From positions 1 to 30,560 of the forward strand of contig JADRCO010000574.1 in the NCBI GenBank assembly GCA_021464525.1: a DNA stretch of 30,560 bases. Reading direction: 5' to 3'. The notes under the pieces were generated by a model. The model was given only the letters and a program-made list of their open reading frames with translations, was not told the origin of the DNA and ran no database searches. The translations under genes were made by a program, and so were the position numbers. Origin of the DNA: Rhizophagus sp. LPA8_4_AMF. Taxonomy: Eukaryota > Glomeromycota > Glomeromycetes > Glomerales > Glomeraceae. This document shows positions 1 through 10,900 of this stretch, one piece after another; position 1 is the first letter of the stretch, and each line of letters begins with the position of its first letter.

Positions 1-180
1 CTGATTTAGGATTTGCGATCATCATAATTCTGGCTGGCATTATGTTTGGCCAGAATTTGCGAATCGTAATGTTGGCCGATCTTGCATAATTCTTGCCAAA
101 TCACAGAATTTCACAGAATTCACTTTTATCACATGCAGAATTCATCCTTAATCACCGCAGAAAATCATCGTCCCTGAGTC
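1..180. repeat. Repeat-like block with GCCAGAATT inverted motif
   Basis: This stretch is less AT-rich than its surroundings and is built of recurring words (CAGAATT five times, TTGCGA twice, TTGGCC twice). A perfect 9-bp inverted pair AATTCTGGC (26-34) and GCCAGAATT (49-57) could form a hairpin with a 14-nt loop. No reading frame is supported. It looks like the end of a dispersed repeat cut by the window edge; the family is not identified. Confidence 0.4.
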
Positions 181-245
181 AGATTAACCAAATAAGTATT
201 GTATGACATGTGAAATAATCTACTCTGCAAGATGATTTGTAAAAC

Positions 246-398
246 GGGATTCCTTAATATACAGTGGGGATGTACGATATTAATGTACAGACTGGCCTGA
301 GTTTAGGAGTTATGCACTTGCACGTGATAGCGTTAACGTTAATACCGGCCAGTTCGTACGTTAATATCGTACACCCCCACTGCATATTAAGGAATCTC
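246..398. mobile_element. Fold-back MITE, Mutator-like (9-bp target duplication)
   Basis: A 153-bp non-coding element has 52-bp terminal inverted repeats (246-297 and 347-398) that match at 46 of 52 positions, all differences being transitions. The ends read GGGATTCC and, on the other strand, GAGATTCC. The element is flanked by identical 9-bp direct repeats TTGTAAAAC (237-245 and 399-407). A 9-bp target duplication together with long inverted repeats starting in GAG-like sequence is typical of Mutator-like (MULE) transposons, so this is probably a non-autonomous MULE-derived MITE. No transposase is present in the window. The class assignment is an inference from structure. Confidence 0.75.
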
Positions 399-407
399 TT
401 GTAAAAC

Positions 408-1478
408 TACTACCACATATGTATTAGCAAATAATCACTATATATAATTTGTAATACTCTTCTCAGTCTTCTGCGCCAGTATTTAATTCAAACAAAAGCC
501 TCATTGCCTCATACCGCAAGAAAATATTCACACAAAGGAAATATTTTCTTCGTATATGAATTATCTCAAAGAAATTATTATCTCTACTTGTTTATGTGAA
601 AAATTATCATTTTTTTAATATCTTTACTTATACTAAATATTTTACACGAAAAAAATTTTATCTTTGCTTGTTTTACGTGAAAATATATACATACACAACA
701 TATTTTTATTTGTTAAAGTTATTTTACAAGAAAGCTCTGAAAAAAAATTTTATCTATGCATGTTTACCATTTATAAAAAGTGATTTCATGTGAAGGAAAT
801 ATGAATACAATAAGGAAGACATCATTTACAAAGATGAACTTATTGAGGTATTTATCTATATGAATGTTTAGGGTGATCCAAATGATAATATAATAAACAT
901 ACAAACTAAAAGATTAAATAGTTCCTATTAAACGTAAACAGAATGTTGTGCAATCTAACAATAATAAGAAAAGCAAAAACTATTGTGATTAATTCTGATA
1001 TTGATCAAGAAGATGATGATTACAAAGAAAACAATAATAATAATAAAGAGAAGGGAACGTGAAATTAAAATCCATGAAAAGGAGAATCAATTGAAATTAG
1101 ATAATTAAGCGTTTAATAAAAAATTACAACATATGAAATATAACATTATATATAAAAAAACAGTCTCAATAGCAATACATTTACTAACTTTAAACTGCAA
1201 TAGTTGAGTATAAATTTTAAAACTAGAAATTATATAATACTCATTTCAGATGCTAATTAACAGTTGAGTATAACTTTGCAGAAACTTTTAATATTATAAC
1301 CATATTGTGATCATGTCAAAATTTTATCGTAGAAATTATAACTAAGACTTAGGGCGTTCTCACGCATCTCCCTCAATGAAATTGGCTAATGATTGAGATT
1401 TTTCTCAAATATTGCGATCAATTGAAGTAAAAATAGATAAAAAAGGAAATTAAATTATAATATCAAATATATCAATCC
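408..1478. other. AT-rich intergenic DNA, no supported gene
   Basis: The stretch is AT-rich with many stops in all frames. A short open stretch around 984-1062 on the plus strand encodes acidic and Asn-rich residues (a run of Asp, then Asn), which could be a scrap of a decayed coding sequence, but no family is recognisable. The open frame at 596-793 is dominated by Phe, Tyr and Lys, as expected from translating random AT-rich DNA. Confidence 0.5.
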
Positions 1479-1610
1479 ATGGATTTATCCGATTCAAAAC
1501 CCATCTGGATCATCCATATAATTCGTATTTGCCCATCTGGATCAATCCGTCATCCGTTATCTCTATATTTTAGCGGATTGGATCTGAATCATCTGGATCG
1601 TAATACTAAT
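1479..1610. repeat. Repeat block of GGATC/ATCCG words
   Basis: The words ATCTGGATC (three copies), GGATCAATCCG, CGGATTGGATC and related forms recur on both strands within about 130 bp, giving an internally palindromic block. A 71-codon open frame runs through it on the plus strand but has no protein-like features, so I do not call a gene. It is probably part of a dispersed repeat. Confidence 0.35.
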
Positions 1611-1974
1611 TCATATAATATGATAATTTACTCAAAATCATATGTATATAATGGGTGGATATGTATATTTACTGAATTACTGGTAAATTTATAATATATT
1701 GTTATTTATTATATTAACTAGCCAGTACTTTATTCCAATTAGCCACCATGATATGGGTTGGTGATTTGATGATGATCTGGTTTTTTTTATTCATTTATTT
1801 TTTGCGTATAAATAATAAATGGTACAAGGATATTTTTTTGTATAACGTTTATGTAGTTAAATAACGTTTAATAAATTTTAGAGTTAAATAAATAAATTTA
1901 TTTTTTATTTGTTTTAGAATTTTGTTTCAATGCTAAGAGTAAAAAGAGAGAAATATATTTCTTTGTTTGATAGC

Positions 1975-4900
1975 TTATGAGAACATGTGGGGGTTGATGG
2001 TTGTGATGGTGTTTAGTCTCTGGTATTCGTGAATTATGGTAGAATCAACCATGGACGCTGATCTATCTAGGTGAGATATGCTGACGTTATCCCATGTGGA
2101 ACACCTGCTGGGGGCAATGTATGCTTGACCAGGAGAAAAGATATTACCGTTCAGCGTGAGGGTGACTTTTAGTAGGGTTAGTCCTTGGGTCTTGTGAACG
2201 GTAAGGGCAAAGCAGTTTTGCAGCAGGAATTAAGTACATCAAGCGTTATTTCTGTTAACGTTGAAATAATGGATGTGTTTATAAATGTTGACATCTATTA
2301 TTGATCCCTAACAGAGAACGTGACTCAGACACACTGATCAGAGATGTTTAGGTCGATAACTACTCCTATGGTGCCGTTACATATGCCGTAGTCGATCAGA
2401 GAATTATTCAGGTATATCACGCGAGCTCCCGGTTGCAAATGGACTAAGTCAGGTAGGTTTGTTTTTTATTTGAACATGTAGTGCGAATGTGATGGGTTCT
2501 ATTGGTCAGAATTTATGAAATTAGTTGCTTGTGATAGTAAGAAGTTATTTGAAGGAACGGGAAGTAGATTGCAGATGAAGGTGTTGATTTGTTGGGCGAT
2601 TTCTTTAAATCTGATGATGTGGGTGGTGTTGAGGAATGAGTCGATTGTGGATTGGAATGTGAATTCTGAATGGCATTGATTTAGCTTGTTTCATATTTGC
2701 AGGGAGATGTTGTTTATTCGTACTTCTTCTAAAAGTTTGTAAAAAGTTATATCGATGTGTTGACGTTGAGGATTCTTTAGAAATAGTGGGTAAAATAGGG
2801 TCCAAGTGGTGATGCGAAAGACAGGCTATCTGGTGACAGGGGTAGTTAGGTGAGATCACCTACTACGATTATATTGATACCACCAAAGGCGATGGAGTTG
2901 TTATAGATCTTTGCGAACATATTGGATATGAAATCAAATAGTTCGGCAGATACTATTGAGATTTTGTCAATAATTAATGTGTCAACCTTTTTTAAGCAGG
3001 TGTTTAAATCTGTGTTTGTGATGGAATGTGTGTAAAAGTTTCTTTGTATTAATACGATGCGTAGCTCTGAGTGAATGGTTTTGCCTCTGATGTTTTGTAT
3101 AGATATGCCCGTAGGTGCCAGTAAGAGGAAGTTTGATCGCCTACTGTTAAGCATATTTATGATTAAATTTATGATGTAGGACTTCCCTGTTCCTGCAGGA
3201 CCAGTTATGAAGTAGTACAGCTACTTGATGCCATCATTTCTACTTATGTAAGTTGATATTGTGGATAATACGTGGTATTAATCCTGAAATAGTTCTAGCA
3301 TTGCGGTCTCAAGAAGTATAGGGGGAAGGAGTTTAAGGTTTTGCATTTGAACCTGTATTATACGGGAGATGGTAGTGGGGAGTTCTTAATTTAATGATTG
3401 AAGTAACCTGTCAAGCATTTCCATAAATTGGTTATCTAAACATACAATTCGTAATCTTTAGTTGGTTTTGGTGTCATTTTGTAAGTTACTCAAAAAGTCA
3501 GAAAATAATGACAGAAACTTTTCATGATATGTACTGTTTGGTGAAATCCTGTATTCGTTCTTTCTTCTGGCATGTATATTTTTTAGTAGTTATTGGTAGA
3601 AATAAAGTTCACCGTCCTCGATTTTAAGGAAATGGTGTCTGACTATTATTTCTTTAACGCGTTTCGTAACATAATTTCTTAGATCATCTTGGTAAATGTG
3701 TCATGTGATTGTGGAAGGCGAAGGTGTAATCGAGTATTTCTCATAATATTTAGGGTAAGTGAGGTTTTCGAATTCTGGAAGGTAGGGACAGAACAAATAT
3801 TTTGTAATGTTGTCATTGTAGTATGGGTTGTCATTATCATCGTCTAGCATATAAATCGGTAGTATTGCACATATTCGTGTGGAAGGGAGATCGGTTGTTA
3901 TAAATTTCACAGTGGCAGAAGAATTACAAGTTTGTATGTCCTAAAAGGAGAAACATGAGTTCCATAGATCTAAGTCTTTGTGCTATTACGTATTCTCTTT
4001 ATAATAAATCATTTTCATTGATATTGAATATGTGCAAGGGTTCCCTTTTTGTAATATACTTCATCATGTATCGTGTGAAATCTTTATCTGTTACGTATTA
4101 CACATTCATATGCGCGTTCCAGATTAAGAACGTCAGTGCATGGTAGGGTATAACTTAAGAGTCTAAACACTTGTATATATAGCGGCAGTTACCTTCTTCG
4201 TAATATGTAGTTTGACTAAAAATCATGGGAAACCTTTTTTGCATATTTGACCTGAAAGTGCTGGTCCTTGGCACTTTTGGTTGTAAGTATGTATCTGGTT
4301 GGCTATAACAGCAGAATATAGTTCAGGTTCGTATAGGGAATCTGGAATGATTAAGCGTATCACATCATTAGAGATCATTAATTTGATAGAGTTGGTGGTC
4401 TAATAGCAGCTATGAGTATGAGCAGCTCCTCTGTTCTAAAATTCCACGTGGTCAAAGAAATCGATTATGTTTCTAAATCCTATTAGGTCTGATTTTTTGT
4501 ATAACTCTTTTTTTAGTGACTGGAACCTATATACGAAATAGTTCGTTAATAAAATAGTTTATTCGTAGATAAGGTATTGTTATTATCGCTGTTGGAGAGT
4601 ATGTCACGAAGGTAGGACCACCTGCTTTCTGTCATGCTCAATGTTATAAATAATGTGGGTAGCCCCAGTTTTTTATCATTATGTTTAAATGAAATTCTTT
4701 TTGGTGAAAGTAAGTATCACCTGTTCGAATGAAAGTTGGGATGGAGATCATCTTATTTTCGTCTATTATATTACGTGAATCGTAAGAGCTATGCTGAAGC
4801 AGATCTCTCGCTGTAGGAAGGAATTTAATTCTAATTATTTTAATAAACATTAGGTGTTTTGGTGGTGTCTTAACTTTTTGAGTTGTAGATAAGACCACGA

Positions 4901-6070
4901 TGGCCAGTAATGATGGAATCTCCATCTCAGATCTATGTTCATTAATCGTAATTTGATGTATTTACCATAAGTTTCATCATGAGTTTCATTGTTTGATAAA
5001 GATCAGTTTACTACATCGTGAAAATATCCCTTTCCATCCGTGTATATATTCAGGAATAGTAAGGGTTCTAGATTGGGATCGTACGTAGAAATAGGTATAC
5101 GTAATATTTCATTATCTTGAGTGAAGCCCGCTATTAGTCTAGTGTAATGGAAATCTTCATTATGAATTTCGTCAGAAAAGTTGTGGTTGGGTATGATTAT
5201 TTCACGTATATTGATAGGGAGGTATCCACGTTAATTTCCGTATGTCTTGCAGTGGGAAAGGATCTGTTGATTCTTGATTTCTTAAAGACGATATAATGTT
5301 AGTATATGGTCAGAAGTAAGGGTTATTTTGAGCTAACCATGATGCGGCTCATTGTAAAGTCACATCGTACGATGAATGATAGGTTATATTATTAATACTA
5401 TTATTATTGGGTTCAAGGAAGGCTCCTAATATTCCAGAGTAGAGAGCGTACACTCTAGTATTACGTGAATAATTTATCGTGCCAGTTAGACTTCTGTATT
5501 CTGAGTAGGGATTGCTGTTAGGAGTTCTTCCTAGGGAGCAATGTAAGTAGATCAGTAGATGGGTGATAGATATTTTCTCTTGTATAAGAAAACTGAGACT
5601 ATTTCTTCTGGAGTAGGCGACAGGTGTGGGAATGAGTACCTGGTAGATAGTTTTTTACAAAAATCGCAAACTGGAACTCTCAATTCAGAGATACGATTAA
5701 TGTTTGAGTTGAATGATAATTGGATGTTAGGAATATTAAGTTGTAGAGAGTAAATAGTTGAGGGATCGTAAAATGTCTAGCACGCTTTATCGGGATATAA
5801 CAATTTTTCACAATATACGCAGGCGATTTTAGGCTATTGATTAAGAATAGTATTTTGAAATCTGGCATATAATCTTTGGAGTTTCAGGGCAGGTCTCCAG
5901 TGTGATGTGTGTGACAGGTGATCTTGATTGCCGTTAGATGTAGGATTTTAGTTGTTATTACCATCATTGTCATCATCGGTTAACGTATTAATCATGTCAT
6001 TATTTGACAAATCTAGTAAGGTTTCATATTCGTTATCAAATGTGTATGCATTAATAATTTGGTGAGTCAT
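1975..6070 (-). pseudogene. Decayed Helitron Rep/Pif1-helicase (RepHel) gene
   Basis: Translated piecewise on the minus strand, this region carries the whole order of a Helitron transposase. The N-terminal part begins at an ATG at 6070 and has cysteine pairs spaced like a zinc-binding region. The Helitron-like N domain follows, then the HUH-type nickase motif (HTH, 4412-4420, after VEF-NRGAA), and a two-tyrosine motif YMMKYITK (tyrosine codons at 4068-4070 and 4056-4058). The Pif1 helicase part has Walker A GPAGTGKS (about 3180-3205), a Walker B-like stretch where the usual DE is DK, and a C-terminal FALTVHKTQGLTL plus GQAYIAPSRC motif near 2090-2210. Many in-frame stops and frameshifts break the frame throughout, so it cannot encode an active protein. 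In Helitrons this protein nicks and unwinds DNA during rolling-circle transposition. The stop closing the C-terminal frame is at 1975. Confidence 0.9.
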
Positions 6071-6576
6071 GTTCTTTTTTTTTTTCTTTAAATTTAATAA
6101 AAAAAATTGGTCTTCAAGTTTTTTCTCGTTCGTTAGAGGAAATCTACTTGTTTATATAGTGATCGAGAAGTGAGAAAAATAATGATGGAGTATTTTGTCA
6201 TTTTATTTTGTTTATTTAATTTATTATTTTTTTAATTTAATTAAAAAAAATAATAGTTAATTTTTAAAAAAAAAAAAATTTACGCTTTTTTTTAGTATCG
6301 TAACTGAAAATTTTAATAAACAAAAAAAAATCCCAATAAGAAGAGATGTTCTCATTTTTTATAAATTTATTTTTTATTTATATATATTGATTTATACGTA
6401 TTATTTAGCTATTTTTTTTAGACTACTAAAATAATTGTTAATGTTTGTGTTATACTATATAAAATAGAAATAGAATAGGAGAAAAAAATTGTACTATTTT
6501 TTACTATGTTGAAAAAAGAGAAAAAAAAAAAATGTAAAAGGTGATGTCTTGATAAAAGGAAGGTTAATAATCAAGA
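6071..6576. other. AT-rich spacer between the two Helitron ORFs
   Basis: About 500 bp of A/T homopolymer runs separates the helicase ORF start from the end of the upstream accessory ORF. It has no coding potential in any frame. By position it is the internal non-coding spacer of the Helitron and could have held the promoter of the RepHel gene. Confidence 0.5.
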
Positions 6577-7730
6577 TTAGTTAGTATTTTCTTGGGTTTC
6601 GTTGTTAGGAGGATTTATGGTATCAGGGATGGGATTTGCTTCTAGTGTAATAGTTAGGTTGTCACTTTTAGTCGAACCCATTTGCGCGAGTGTAGTGTTA
6701 TCTCTTCGTCTCAACATTACGCTCTGTGCAGGGCGATTTGATCTGTTGTTATTTGGGTTCAACTAGGGGATACTGACCGAGTGTTGAGTAGAAGATTATT
6801 CCGATTGGTGAAAATTAATGAAATGTCTTCCAAGTGGAGGACATGTTTGCTAGAAGTTATTTCATTGTGGGTGATTTCGTCTATAACTGGTGGTATGTAT
6901 TGTATATACATGTTGCCAAAATTCAATATAATTTGGGATTTGGGATTGGGATTTGAAATTTGAGATTTGGACTATAATAAATTAATTTGGAATTTGGGAT
7001 TTAGGATTTGGCACTATATGAAAAATTTGGGATTTGGAATTTGGAATTTAGGATTTGAGATTTGGATTGGCAATTTTGAATTTGGGCAGCATGTATAGTA
7101 TTGTATTACTCCAATCAGGATAACGGATGTGAATCTCATGCTTTGATTAATTGAGTTTATCTTGTTAGCTAGATATCTATTATTAGCGTTATATTTAGCC
7201 TCAACCCAGAATTCGTTTGATTCTCAATTGCTCACATTTTCTTTGACATAAAAGCTTAAGGTTGATTGACCATTGATGTTTGTTACTATTCTAGTAGTTA
7301 GTCCTACGACCATTACATTTATTCCAATGGCGAGCATAACATTAAAATCTAGAGTCGGTATCAATTTAATTGAAGTAGCGTTTACCTTAGTATTTTATGT
7401 GAAGAGAAAAGAAAAGAGGTCTCTTAATTTTTACATATAAATAAAAAAAGGAAAACAATAATGTAGAAAAAATGAGGATTATATACAGTATACCATCCCT
7501 CTCTACTAATGAATTTCCCTTTTAGATAAATTACTTGACCATTTTCGAAGTCTTCAATTTTCGTTTCGATGCTTCGATCTGAAGAAGGCTTTAATCTTCA
7601 AATAGATGATTTTAGTTAGATCGTCATGATCAGTTCTTGTGACACTGGTAATTTCTTTAATAGTATAATCTTGAGTTAATCTCTTAGTATAGTCGTGAAC
7701 ATAGCAAAAGGTTACAAGTTTTACGGGCAT
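6577..7730 (-). pseudogene. Helitron-associated accessory ORF, OB-fold-like, decayed
   Basis: A second minus-strand reading frame lies directly upstream of the helicase ORF in the same orientation. It starts at an ATG at 7730 and reads MPVKLVTFCYVHDY onward. A one-base insertion shifts the frame in the first exon (around NEN/EDFENG). A plausible GT-AG intron spans 7386-7486 (101 nt) and joins GWYT to VNATSIKLI. An in-frame stop lies at 7224-7226, and a heptad minisatellite interrupts the frame at 6931-7086. The C-terminal frame ends at 6577. Alternating beta-strand-like segments (VMVVGLTTRIV, TLSFYVKENV) resemble the single-stranded-DNA-binding OB folds of RPA-like proteins, which some Helitrons encode. 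The OB-fold assignment is inference; that it belongs to the Helitron rests on position and orientation. Confidence 0.6.
6931..7086. repeat. Degenerate heptad minisatellite (TTTGGGA-type)
   Basis: About 20 degenerate copies of a 7-bp unit (TTTGGGA, TTTGGAA, TTTAGGA, TTTGAGA) are interrupted once by TATAATAAATTAA and once by CACTATATGAAAAA. The plus strand is G-rich in short runs. It sits inside the accessory ORF of the Helitron remnant and contributes to its inactivation. Confidence 0.85.
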
Positions 7731-8111
7731 TATCTTTTTGATTCATTTTTTTTTTAATTGATTGATTAAAATAAAATAGTAAATATTTGAAGACTTTTTT
7801 TTTATTTTTATAGATATTTTTTTAAAAAAATCTTAGAATTATACATAAAATGTATGTAAAACTTTTTTTTTTCTCAAGCTAAAAATTTCTAAATCTTTTT
7901 TAGGCGAAATGATAATATTTTTTCTCATATTAGTCGATAAATAGTTGTAATGTTTTTTTAAAAAGAATTATAAAAAAGAAATAAAAGCATATTGTATAAA
8001 GTTATTTTATTTTGCGTAAATAATTATGAAAAATTACAAATTATTTACATAATTACGTTGTTATTTATTGATTATTTGGATAATTTACATTATGTTTTAA
8101 TTATTAAGGAA

Positions 8112-8350
8112 GTACGAACGAATAAAGGTCAAACATGAAAATTCTTTACGCATGAGATATTTATCTAATGTACGTTTCTATGATTCTCATGTGTCTCGTG
8201 TTAAGATGTTATGTAGGTGAACTTTTGTTTTGCTTTTTTTGTATGTTTTTTTTGCGCAAATAGTTTCTGTTATGTTTGTTATTGAAGAAATTCGATGATA
8301 AAGGTCAAACGTGAAAACTTCTACACGTGAGATATTCATAAAATATTACA
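8112..8350. repeat. Imperfect direct repeat, two copies 175 bp apart
   Basis: Two related blocks, about 8112-8175 and 8287-8350, share AAAGGTCAAACRTGAAAA, then CACGTGAG or CGCATGAG, then GATATT and a TACGT-containing stretch. The offset between the AAAGGTCAAAC cores (8125 and 8300) is 175 bp. The origin is unknown; they may be subterminal repeats of an element. Confidence 0.5.
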
Positions 8351-8566
8351 TACGTATTTTATCATGATTTCCCCTAATATAAACATCAAAGTGATCATCA
8401 TAATCAAATATTGCGTCATAAAATACGTCACCGATATATGTATTTATTTACCGTTTAATGGATTTTTTTTAATTTCTACTTATTTATTTTAATTTACTTT
8501 TTTTTTAAAATATAAATAAGACACGAGATCGCAGAGAGGATGGGTGGGATACTCTATTACTAAATT

Positions 8567-8626
8567 GATTAGGAATATAATTAGGATTAGGAGTAGGATT
8601 AGGAATAGGATTAGGAATAGGATTAT
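8567..8626. repeat. ATTAGGAATAGG microsatellite
   Basis: A tandem array of ATTAGG and AATAGG hexamers (alternating, with one GAGTAGG variant) covers about 60 bp. It resembles the TTAGGG telomere repeat but is an imperfect mixture of two hexamers. The location is internal, so it is an ordinary microsatellite unless proven otherwise. Confidence 0.8.
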
Positions 8627-9258
8627 TAATAATAAATAGAGTAAATAATAATATAATTTTACGACCTTCTTTTTTCCAAATTCGTCTAGTAAAATCTAAC
8701 CAAAAAAGAATATACCTGGCAAGTGTTTTGATAATCTTTCTCTTGCTATTACAGAAATTATACCTTTTTTATTTTAAGAAAAAAAAATACTATATTATTA
8801 CGATGTACAAACTATACATAATAGGAAAAAAATAGCATCTGTTTTCTATATTACAATAAATATCATTGCTAATAATTATTACTTTACTAAAATTAGGACA
8901 GAATTTGGGTAGAATTAAAAATATGATACTGGGTCCATGTGATCACGTGATATTGTTGGGTTTTGAACAAAACCATTTAATGCTAGTGTAATATATAAAA
9001 TTAAAGTGTAATTAGAATATATTTTATTAAATCTAATCTGATAACAGTTTTGCAATTTAATTGTAAATATAATTTTATATTTTTTAAATATCCAAAGATT
9101 AAACTTTAATTTAATGTAAATTTTTAGTGTATAAATTTGTAGGTATTAAGTATTTTGACTTTTTTTTATTAATAAAAACTCTCAAGAATTCATATATTAA
9201 ATTTATTAATATAGAAAATATATCAAAATGAATACTTATTCATAATATTAAAGAAAAT

Positions 9259-10900
9259 TCAAGATGTGGCTTGCTTTACAGGTAAAACTAATCGTTCATT
9301 TCTTTTCCAAAATTCAACTAAAGCATTGGCAGTTCTATCAGGAGCATCTTCTTGTACCATATGGCCTACATCAGGTAACACAAGAAGTTGATATTTACCT
9401 TGCATTTGTGCAATGGTCAGAGGTTTGTCTAATCTATCAGTACCCGCCAATATAAGAAATTTTGCTGCATTTGCTGATAAGAATTTTTCTGATAGTCCGA
9501 GAAACCATCCTATAATATATTTTCTCTTGAATATCTTTTTTAAGTAATAATAATATTTCGGTTTAATTATATTTACCTTCCCAATATGGTTGAGATGCAG
9601 CTAAATCAGTTCTCCAAACATATTTGGTAGTATCATTTTGTTTCGATTCTATTAGTATACTTGGTACAGTTATTCTAGATGATTCTACATTTCTGATAGT
9701 AGAACTTTTTACGCTCCATTGAATTGCATTTTCTATTGACCTAAATTCAGTCGGCCTAGTTCTCAAAAATCCCAACATTCCTGAAATTGCTTCTAGAGCT
9801 GATCCTGAATATAATTCATATATAAAATTAATTTTTAAAATCTTTACAAACATGAAATTTTAAGATTTAAACATACCCTCAACAACATCTATCACAGCAA
9901 TACAGGTCATAGATGGAATTAATCTTTTTGAAGCTGCATCTGCAACAACACACCCTCCCATACTAAATTAAAATTTAAATTTTTAAAATTGTCATATCAT
10001 CTTGAAATGAATAACCCAGGAATTTAATTGAACATACCTATGTCCGATCAAGAATATATCTCGACTTGTTATAACATCATCTCCATAAGCAGCCTTTAAC
10101 ACATTAACTAAATCTTGACTTAATATATCCAACGATAAATTATTATCATCCGATGTCTTAGTATATCCTAAATTCATTTTAAATATTAGTCTCAACTGAT
10201 AATTACAAATAAACCATAGAATACTATAGAGTGCCAAAGAGTATATAACATACCATGCCCTCTACAATCATACGCAAACATTGCACAACTACCATTCATC
10301 AATTGCTTAATATACGAACATGTTAAAGCAAACGATATAGCAGAATATGCAGCACCATGATGAAAAACAAAAAGAGGACAATTTTCCAATGTACCATGTA
10401 TCTCATATGCTTTAAATACGTAAATCGATTAAAGTGAAATTGTCAAGGATCTTTAAAAAAATAAAAAATAAAATCATCCAAAAAATTTAAAAAAATAATT
10501 GAGATTTTATAAAAATAAAAGGATATATCTTCGGAACCTGGTATTTTAATATCTCTACAACTATCAAAACATGTATCCCAAGAAACCGGTGTATAATCTT
10601 TCTTACGACGCGGTTTTATAAAACTAAAGTATATATATATATAATAAAGAAAATATAAGAATTATAAAATAAATAAATAAATAAATATTCATAAATAATG
10701 GTAGTGTTAACAATAACAACTCACGTAGTAGGCAAACTTTCAAGGCTATCATTTTCTTCTTCGTAGTCTATTTCTTCTAAAACCTCGTCTTCTTGTACAG
10801 ACGCGGTTTTGTACAAATAGTTACCACCCTTACCACCATTATCTCCAATACCACCACCTAAACCACCCTTCCCTTTAAACAATTCTTTTTGCAAAGACAT
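9259..10900 (-). CDS. PPE1: Protein phosphatase methylesterase 1 (PPME1/PPE1), 7 exons
   Basis: This enzyme removes the methyl ester from the C-terminal leucine of the PP2A catalytic subunit. Exons, in order of transcription: 10900-10725, 10623-10527, 10419-10254, 10167-10038, 9962-9877, 9804-9577, 9509-9259. They total 1134 nt and 377 residues, close to the roughly 386 of the human protein. An alpha/beta-hydrolase fold is evident: FHHGA oxyanion segment (about residues 110-114), nucleophile Ser190 in GHSMGG (split by an intron after GHS base 2), Asp215 in IDVVEG and His344 in VGHMVQED, together a complete catalytic triad. The block ending EWSV-like (here IQWSV) and the AGTDRLDK stretch are family hallmarks. 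The N-terminus is Gly-rich then acidic. Intron 2 is AT-AC (U12-type); the other five introns are GT-AG with GTATGT, GTGAGT or GTAAAT donors. It is divergently arranged with the EcsC-like gene, 141 bp between start codons. The frame is intact and the gene looks functional. Confidence 0.95.
10420..10526 (-). other. U12-type AT-AC intron in the PPME1 gene
   Basis: The 107-nt intron begins with ATATCCTTT, ends with AC, and contains TCCTTGAC (10442-10449), matching the U12 branch consensus TCCTTRAC. The presumed branch A pairs with plus-strand position 10443, 23 nt from the acceptor, slightly longer than typical. Removing it joins GSED to VFKAYE in phase 0, keeping a conserved segment just before the FHHG block. 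An alternative GT-AG choice (donor GTTCCG, acceptor AAAG) also keeps frame but deletes seven residues of that conserved segment and has a poor donor. Confidence 0.85.

Larger units (their letters stand above)
7731..9258. other. Intergenic DNA upstream of the Helitron remnant
   Basis: No gene is supported. The stretch holds homopolymer T and A runs, an imperfect direct repeat (8112-8350), a short telomere-like microsatellite (8567-8626) and a CACGTG palindrome within GATCACGTGAT (8941-8951). The last 300 bp are the 3' flank of the methylesterase gene. The 5' end of the Helitron must lie within or near this stretch if it survives, but I could not place it. Confidence 0.5.

Noticed and set aside
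596-793. 65-codon open frame rich in Phe and Tyr
   Set aside because: The composition is that of translated AT-rich DNA, with no motif, splice partners or conserved pattern.
1729-1733. CTAG followed by T on the minus strand as a possible Helitron 3' end
   Set aside because: No GC-rich hairpin lies just inside it, and CTRR is too short to be meaningful alone.
9264-9455. Plus-strand open frame over the last PPME1 exon
   Set aside because: It is antisense to the well-supported catalytic His exon and has no protein-like features.
10411-10536. GT-AG alternative for PPME1 intron 2 (GTTCCG donor, AAAG acceptor)
   Set aside because: It keeps frame but deletes the conserved VFK stretch and has a weak donor, while the AT-AC reading matches all three U12 signals.
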